In this document: one piece after another, positions 58,281 through 64,000 of the stretch
How positions within the stretch are numbered: position 1 is the stretch's first letter
How the letters are laid out: each line of letters starts with the position of its first letter
DNA from: Synaphobranchus kaupii
Lineage: Eukaryota; Chordata; Actinopteri; Anguilliformes; Synaphobranchidae
DNA length: 64,000 nucleotides
NCBI GenBank assembly: GCA_029718625.1
Contig: CM056376.1
Coordinates: forward strand, 123,183,767-123,247,766
Direction: 5' to 3'
Made by a program: the position numbers and the translations under genes
Notes under the pieces: generated by a model
What the model was told of the DNA's origin: nothing
The model's input: only the letters and a program-made list of their open reading frames with translations
Databases searched by the model: none

Positions 58281-58283
<3 letters not shown>
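57149..58283 (-). mobile_element. hAT element with BED-finger frame, inserted in (TA)n
   Basis: Starts TAGGGGTGTCACGAT and ends ATCGTGACACCCCTA, a perfect 15-bp inverted repeat, with CGATTCGATTT-type subterminal repeats on both sides. ATATATAT lies on each side. The 1135-bp element keeps only the N-terminal BED zinc finger of a hAT transposase (57624-57926, minus strand), so it is internally deleted. An internal direct duplication is visible: TTACCACGCTATTAACAATT...GCCCTGACAACGGTCATTT (57446-57510) recurs at about 57594-57650. Confidence 0.85.
57624..57926 (-). pseudogene. BED zinc finger, hAT transposase N-terminus, truncated
   Basis: From the methionine at 57926 the frame reads MATAGVGDGETELENPPASL, then KSPVWQHF, CRLC and MAGHIRRHH. 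Aromatic VWQHF, the C-x2-C pair and the H-x4-H pair define a ZBED-type BED finger, the DNA-binding domain at the N-terminus of many hAT transposases. After HHKEIDLTGKKTL the frame ends at about 100 residues, where intact enzymes continue with a dimerisation and RNase-H-like domain of several hundred residues. The frame is also open upstream to 58100, but that part looks like 5' UTR. Confidence 0.8.

Positions 58284-58347
<64 letters not shown>
58284..58347. repeat. (TA)n tract, right of hAT element
   Basis: About 32 TA units directly abutting the left end of the next Tc1 element. Tc1 elements insert at TA. Confidence 0.92.
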
Positions 58348-58350
<3 letters not shown>

Positions 58351-59735
58351 GTCATGTGAAAAAGTAAGTACACCCTCAAACAGTAGTTTTTTCGACATAT
58401 CTGGACACAAGTTTATTTTATTTTAATTTCAACCATATAGATTCATTAAGGTAAACTAATTCAACAAATTATGCTAAAAAAAGTAGACTTTGGAATCACT
58501 TAAGCAATTTAAATGAACATAAATGCAAATCCTCATGAGGAAAAAGTAAGTACACCCCTACCTTTACTATCAAATATATTGATTAGAATTGATGTCTGGT
58601 GCACAGAACAGGTGTAAATGATTGTCCAATTATTAGATATAATTTGGAAATTCTATGCTTACATAAAAACACACAATTAGTCTGGTTTGGACCTAACTAT
58701 CGAGGTGTGTGCTAACATATCATGCCTAGGTCAAAAAAGCTAGCTGGAGCCCTGAGAAAAAAAAAAAGGATTCTCATGAGACTGGGAGGGGTTACAAAGC
58801 CATTTCTGAGCAGTTTGAAGTACATCATTCAACTGTTCGACGCATCATATCCAAATGGAGAAAATTCCACATCACACGAAATCTACGCAGGACAGGCCCT
58901 CCCACCAAATTCACCCCAAGAGGTGACCGAAAGATGCTCCTAGAAGTCTCCAACATCTAAGGGCCTACAGACTTCACTTACCACAGTTAACATGAAAGTG
59001 CATGAGTCAACAATCAGAAAGAGATGGCACAAACGTGGCCTACATGAGTGGATAGGAAGGAAGAAAATAATATAAAAGCATGACTGAACTTTGCCAAACA
59101 ACATGGATAAAGTTCAAAACTACTGAGAAAATGTACTCTGGACTGATGACTTAAAGTTGGAGTTGTTTGGGCACAATGTAAAACATCATGTTTGGTGAAG
59201 ATGCAACACTGCCTTTGAGCAGAAGCACCTTATTCCAACGGTGAAAAATGGTGCAGGGGGTGTTATGGTTTGGGGCTGCTTTGCTGCCTCAGGGCCTGGT
59301 AAACTTACCATAATAGATTCAACCATGAATTCAACTTTATACCAGACCATTCTTGAGGAGAATATGAGGCCATCAGTTCAGATGCTGAAGCTGAAAAAGT
59401 CCTGGATCCTCCAACAGGATAATGATCCTAAACATACAAGCAAATCTACTACAGAATGGCTCAGAAAGAAAAAATGGAGGGTTATGGTTCAGACCTCAAT
59501 CCTATTGAAATGCTTTGAGGGGGACTTGAAGCGGGCTGTGCATTCAAGGAAGCCCTCAAACATCACACAATAAAAGCAGTATTGCAAATAAGAATGGCTG
59601 AAAATTCCTCCCAGTCGATGTAAGAGCCTTATACAAGAGTAAATTACAAGAAATGCCTAGAAGAGATTATTGCTGCCAAAGGGGGCAACACCAGAGCCAG
59701 GGGTGTACTTACTTTTCCCTCACAGGATAATTGCA
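58348..59735 (+). mobile_element. Tc1-like transposon, nearly full length, inactive
   Basis: The left end contains CAGTCATGTGAAAAAGTAAG then TACACCC, with a second AAAAAGTAAGTACACCCCTA near 58542. The right end has GGGTGTACTTACTTTTCCCT near 59702. A decayed transposase spans about 58722-59575. Fish Tc1 elements are about 1.4-1.6 kb, so the length is close to complete. The right terminal repeat has diverged, and the boundary near 59735 is approximate. Confidence 0.85.
58722..59575 (+). pseudogene. Tc1-like transposase pseudogene
   Basis: The first frame begins MPRSKKLAGALRKKK (58722). The helix-turn-helix continues in other frames, with HHSTVRRIISKWRKFH near 58825-58870. WTDDLKLELFGHN (about 59138-59175) holds the first catalytic aspartate. 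A longer frame (59241-59573) reads GGVMVWGCFAASGPGKLTII and QQDNDPKHTSKS with the second aspartate. The PDLNPIE motif with the final glutamate is displaced by a frameshift near 59480 and followed by TGA where tryptophan is usual. Multiple stops and shifts make it inactive. Confidence 0.88.
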
Positions 59736-59837
59736 CTTTCTGATAAATAAATCATTGAAAAAAATAATTTATTTGTGTCCTTTGTTAAATGAGACAACCT
59801 TTAACAGTAAAAAGCATTGGAATAAGGATAAATAAAA

Positions 59838-60105
59838 TATTTTCCTATTGAACTCTAGGGAAAAATAAGTCAGTGGTCCATCCATATCTACTGCATATCT
59901 GGCAGCAGATTGATGATTTTAGGCTCGTTTGATACCGCAGACCCTTGATGACTTACAGCCATTTAGCCAACCATGGGTTCCATGCTATTCCCATGTAATT
60001 TACAGCTTAATCTAGTCCCACCCCCCAATTCCCATAGAGATGCATTCAAATGCAGAGAGGTTATAGTATCGCTTGTAAGAGTACCCGAAAATAAGATGAG
60101 TCTTT
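59838..60105. repeat. Dispersed repeat, copy 2
   Basis: Matches 4256-4480 over about 225 bp (CTTACAGCCATTTAGCCA, TGCATTCAAATGCAGAGAGG). Its left edge, TATTTTCCTATTGAACTCTA, is similar to the reverse complement of the copy-1 palindrome centre. The copies have diverged by scattered substitutions. Confidence 0.7.
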
Positions 60106-60119
60106 TGATATAATTTTAT

Positions 60120-60320
60120 ACCCAGTCATGATAGCATCACCTGTTTACCTGTGGAATGTTCCAAACAGGTGTTTTTTGAACCTCCCAGTTTTTTTCTTGA
60201 CCCTGTCCCAACTTTTTTGGAACGTGTTGCAGGCATCAAATTCGGAATTTGCGTATATTTACAAAAATCAATAAAGCTGATAAGGTAAAACATTAAATAT
60301 ATTTTCTTTGTACTGTTTTC
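60120..60320 (+). repeat. Fragment of a fish Tc1/mariner-like repeat 3' region
   Basis: CCTGTCCCAACTTTTTTGGA, ACGTGTTGCAGGCATCAAAT, AATCAATAAAGCTGATAAGG and AACATTAAATATATTTTCTT follow the order of a very common fish repeat whose ends contain CCCAACTTTTTTGGAA. The ends are not preserved here. Confidence 0.55.
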
Positions 60321-61921
60321 ATATTTGTAAAGTGGGCCAGCAACAGGGAGATAAAGAGCTCCTACAGAACTGAACTACCATGATACAGCAACAGGAAAAT
60401 GAGAGCAGCGACACAGTTGGTTAAGGCAAATAAAAGGTAGACAAAAAAAACGATTCCTTTTAAATAGAGCATGAAGACATGGCTTCTTCATTGGACACTT
60501 TACTGTTGCTGAACAAGTCAGTACTGTGATTGCATACTTCCTGTTTCTGGATGGGACTAAGCAATACGATGGCTGCCCTCCGGGCGTACAGCAATACCAT
60601 TACTCTTGATGGATTTATGCTACTTCAGATATTCTCAGTAGATGTAAAATGCCATGAGGCCTGATTAATGCATGACATGAGGTTTTAGGCTGCGGATGAC
60701 GCTTTGCAACCAGAAAAAGGATCTTTTTTTCCAACCTTGGATGTGATGTTCACCTCGTTTATATCACAGAATGTGTTCTATACGTCCATTGTTCAGCTGG
60801 TAGTCGGTGAACAATTTAACTGACCATGACCTATCCACTGTATGTGGATGCTCAATGCCATTTGGAATTTATACACACAAGATACACAAATGCAGCACTT
60901 GTCTAACCGCTGACTTATTAATAAAGCAGGCATAGTGCCAGTTTCATCGATAGCTTTCTGTGCTGAGGCAATCAGGTGCCTTGTACATAGATATGAAACT
61001 ATATCTTGTAAACATTTGAAATGTAATGTGAACAAAGATGGCAATTAATTCACTACTGACAGGTGAATCGGTGCTTTGTAATTTTCACTAAAATTGCATC
61101 CTTAAAATGGTTTGCATTTAAAATTGCAACATGATATGATTTACCTATAAATGTCTGGTTCTTTATCAGCAAAATGGTGATTTTGCATGTCATGGAAATA
61201 TTACTTGGACATTATATGCGTTATATCACCAGAATCTTTGCAAATATCAATTGCATGTTGATTGCAATGAACAAATAAACAGTTTGACAGACTAATACTG
61301 CTGGTTTCTGCCCATCTGTCTGTTTTTCTCGCTGGGGTGTTTTGTTTACAGAGATAACTGTCATAGTCATTTAGTCAACTGTTTTTTTTAAAAATCTGTT
61401 AACCCTCCCAACACCCCACCCCCAATAAGACTAGTGCAAGTTTTCTCTTTGTTTGTCTCCCCGGTGACACTAATTGGAAAATTGCTTCAGGCCTTCCCAG
61501 TGCAGCAACCTCAAATGTCTCGTCTTGATTAGTAGCAACTTGAAAAAGTTGGAAGGGAAGCAGTCGGCTCCAAGATTACTTGCTTCTCTGGAGGGTAATC
61601 CTGGTCTCTCTTTGATGTGTGAACATTGACCAATATGCCAGAAGAGAGATTGGTTCAGTGACAATTAATGCCCACTGCTCGTGTTTAAGCTCAGTGACTT
61701 TGACTGATGATGGGCAAAAGTTATTTTCAGTTGCTGAGCATTATGTAAATGCCCAGTCTTTTTTACTTAATCCAGCATGAGTTAAAGGCCTGCAATCATA
61801 AAATAGCATTGTTTACAATTTACCTCACCGAAATATAAACCGACAGCTTGGAGCACCCACAGAAATGTATATTTGTTTCATGGTAAACACACATCCGGTT
61901 ACCAAAGATTAACAGAGGTAA
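60321..61921. other. DNA with no gene seen
   Basis: Frames to 83 codons without motifs. No repeat boundary recognised. Confidence 0.5.
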
Positions 61922-61962
<41 letters not shown>

Positions 61963-62050
61963 ATTGGACTTATATAGCGCTTTTCTGGGTACTCAAAGAC
62001 GCTTTACATAAAAAATAAATAAATAAATAAAATAAAATAAAATAAAATAC
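61922..62050. repeat. (AAT)n tract plus LINE-like tail and (AAAT)n
   Basis: (AAT)n at 61924-61961, then TTATATAGCGCTTTTCTGGG and TACTCAAAGACGCTTTACAT, a repeat end found widely in fish genomes, then AAAT/AAAAT units to 62050. The ordering suggests a retroposon 3' end between two simple repeats. Confidence 0.6.
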
Positions 62051-62545
62051 AAAAATGATGCAAAGCACTATTCTTGAACTGTAATCTAAATACTATAGAC
62101 GTTTACTATGAAAGTTGTCTGTTTCACATCAGTTGGAAGTTGTTGTCCAAATGACTGTGCTGCAAATTCAGTTTTAGGGAATAGATAATATTACATATAC
62201 CACGATATCAATGTCAGTGCTCAGTGCCAAATTAACTTCAGGGTGTAGTAGCAGATTACAATGAATAAAATTAAAATGAAGCCTAATTGATGCTTATTCT
62301 GCTTGTCTCTTTGCATCAAATGCCTGTATAGCTTTGCTCTGGATGTGGGTTGTGAAATTGTGGATTTCAATTTCACGATTAGTGTTCATGAGTATAACCT
62401 GCCAATTGTGTCTGACAAATAATTAGTTAGTCTGTTAACATGTTGTATGTAGCCTACTGAAGTACATGGATATGTCACAGCCCTGGTGACAATTAGCATT
62501 TTTAGAGCCTATTTCCCAGATTAGTGAAACTGGTAAAGAATAGAA
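62051..62545. other. AT-rich DNA, no gene seen
   Basis: Includes a small inverted word, TGAAATTGTGGATTTCAATTTCA, near 62351-62373. The final five bases before the LTR are TAGAA (62541-62545), the expected left target duplication. Confidence 0.5.
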
Positions 62546-64000
62546 TGTAATGGGGCGTGACGTGTGAGGTGGGAGGAGCCAAACGCAGCAAGGGGAATCA
62601 TTAAGCCCTTAGGCCACTAAGGCGGGATACCCGCAGACAAGGGAGGAGACAAGACAACGAACAAACGAACACCATTACAGACGCTACTAACCAGCTAACT
62701 GTCAAACGCTAAGTAGAGCGCAAGGACAGGGATCTGAACAGCCAGAAATAAATACGCGCCCTGTCTCGGTAATGAGACAAATCAAAACGGGCGAGTAGCG
62801 TAAAGATAAACATAACACAATAAACAAACACCGCAAAATAATACGATGGTAAGAGAGGGGGCGACAGGAACAGGTCCAACGTTCCCAGGCTACTCTCAAA
62901 CTCGCGGTCAAACACAACCGTGTCCACAGCATCGCCCAAGCTTCCCTAATGGAAGACATGCACCTAAAAAACGAACCAGAACAGCAGTTCCGTACAAAAT
63001 CGTCAAAACTCCATGCAAGGAGAAAGGCACCGAAAGGAACGAACAGGACAGGCAGTACCGGAAATTTACCGGCTAGACCAAAGTGAGATTTATTGAAAAT
63101 AAACACCCTGCCTCTCTATGATGAGGAATATAATGAGGCGCACAGGAACAGAGATTTAATGTTCCATGGCGGGATTAATTGGCAGTCCAATGCAGAACAC
63201 AAAGAGGGTAAACACCCGATCCCCCAGGAGAGAGAAACATTTTACAGGTGAGCCGACGGAGCACCGTCGTCCCATAACTTTACTATCCATAGACTAACGC
63301 AAGCTTAAATTGGAACAACCGCCCAAGCCTCTCAGTAAATAAATATGTAAGGAAACGAGGCGAAATGGAACAGAGCTAACGTTCCGAGGCTATATTTAGA
63401 AACACGCAGTCACACACAAACACGTCCACAACAACGCCCAAGCTCCATATAAGGAGACAAACACCCGGAGAACGAAACAGAACAATAGTTCCAAACAAAA
63501 TCGTCCCGCAGGTAAAAAGAGCGTACAGGACGGCTGCTACAAAAGACCTACGCAACATAACACGACAGCCTCTCAGAAAACGAATGAAGGAAACGAGGCA
63601 AAATGGAACAGAGAGCTAACGTTCCAAGGCTATTATTAAAAACACGCAGTCAGACATAAACACGTCCACAGCATCGCCCAAGCTCCACACAAGGAGACAA
63701 CACACCCGGAGAACGAAACAGAACAACAGTTCACAACAATTGTCTCGCAGGCAAAAAGGCGAACAGGACAGCTGTAACAAAGACCTACGCAAACATAATA
63801 GCACGACAGCCTCAATAAGAATAAAAACCCTGACTCACAACAAAGGGGAACGTAGTCCACGAGAAGGAGACTAAACAGGGAAAAACATACCAAGGCTACT
63901 TACTGGCTTACAGTAACACGGAATTGAGTAGAAGCAAAACGCCAGGTCTCTCAGTAAGAAAACCAAACAGGCGAAGGGGGACAAAGAACAACTACTATAC
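62546..64000 (-). mobile_element. LTR, family A, copy 3, cut by window end
   Basis: Starts TGTAATGGGGCGTGACGTGT as in copies 1 and 2 and follows copy 2 closely through the first blocks. It contains an extra block: GAGGCGAAATGGAACAGAG...AACACGCAGTCACACACAAA (about 63358-63595) is repeated at about 63596-63810, where copy 2 has one. The far end, second duplication copy and any internal retroviral sequence lie beyond the window, so solo LTR versus full element cannot be decided. Frames such as 62702-63106 are read-through of the LTR. Confidence 0.85.

Overview
The window looks like intergenic or deep intronic DNA from a teleost fish. The evidence is the repeat content: Tc1-like transposons of the fish type, a UnaL2/L2-type LINE tail ending in (TAATG)n, a tRNA-headed fish SINE, a V-SINE-like fragment, hAT elements and MITEs, a Kolobok-like THAP element, and Ty3/gypsy-like solo LTRs. 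The L2 tail resembles that of eel UnaL2 but is shared by many fishes, so I do not name a species. I find no convincing host protein-coding gene, rRNA or functional tRNA. Nearly all open frames are short chance frames or lie inside repeats. Transposable elements I can delimit or recognise cover roughly 24-25 kb of the 64 kb.

Layout. 1-5 kb: a solo gypsy-like LTR (229-1356, target duplication CTCGC), an L2 3' end, then a nested hAT element (2951-4928, 8-bp duplication) that contains a TA-flanked element, which itself contains a 203-bp hAT MITE with a perfect 8-bp duplication, plus a Tc1 3' end. 5-20 kb: AT-rich sequence with a Tc1 5' half (8865), a hAT-type element (9437-10829), a SINE with a 14-bp duplication (13163-13529), a hAT terminus (16150) and a reverse-strand Tc1 with a duplicated segment (16440-17695). 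21-26 kb: a 3-bp-duplication element (21258-24213) split by a solo LTR (21718-23309), followed by a Kolobok-like element (24350-26201) that carries a broken THAP exon and a convergent frame resembling the P2X7 C-terminal cysteine domain.

30-36 kb: a 173-bp MITE, a Tol2-like terminal remnant and an unclassified element (34830-36124) with long terminal inverted repeats and an internal 444-bp tandem duplication. 41-47 kb: a complete, very young, non-coding LTR element (41555-44426) with a tRNA-Pro primer site and an interior built of degenerate ~45-50-bp repeats, then a second copy of the solo LTR family (44923-46638) inserted in a decayed hAT. 47-56 kb is mostly unrecognised, with a Tc1 tail, a TTAA-flanked MITE (53427-53824) and a hAT-like coding relic. 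56.7-60.3 kb: two Tc1 relics flank (TA)n tracts and a hAT element with a BED zinc-finger frame. The window ends inside a third copy of the LTR family (62546 onward).

The best candidates for something undescribed are the LTR element at 41555-44426, the LTR family with internal block duplications (three copies), the Kolobok-like element with two converging frames, and the element at 34830-36124. No family name was checked against a repeat database. Superfamily calls rest on termini, target duplications and short coding motifs read directly from the sequence.
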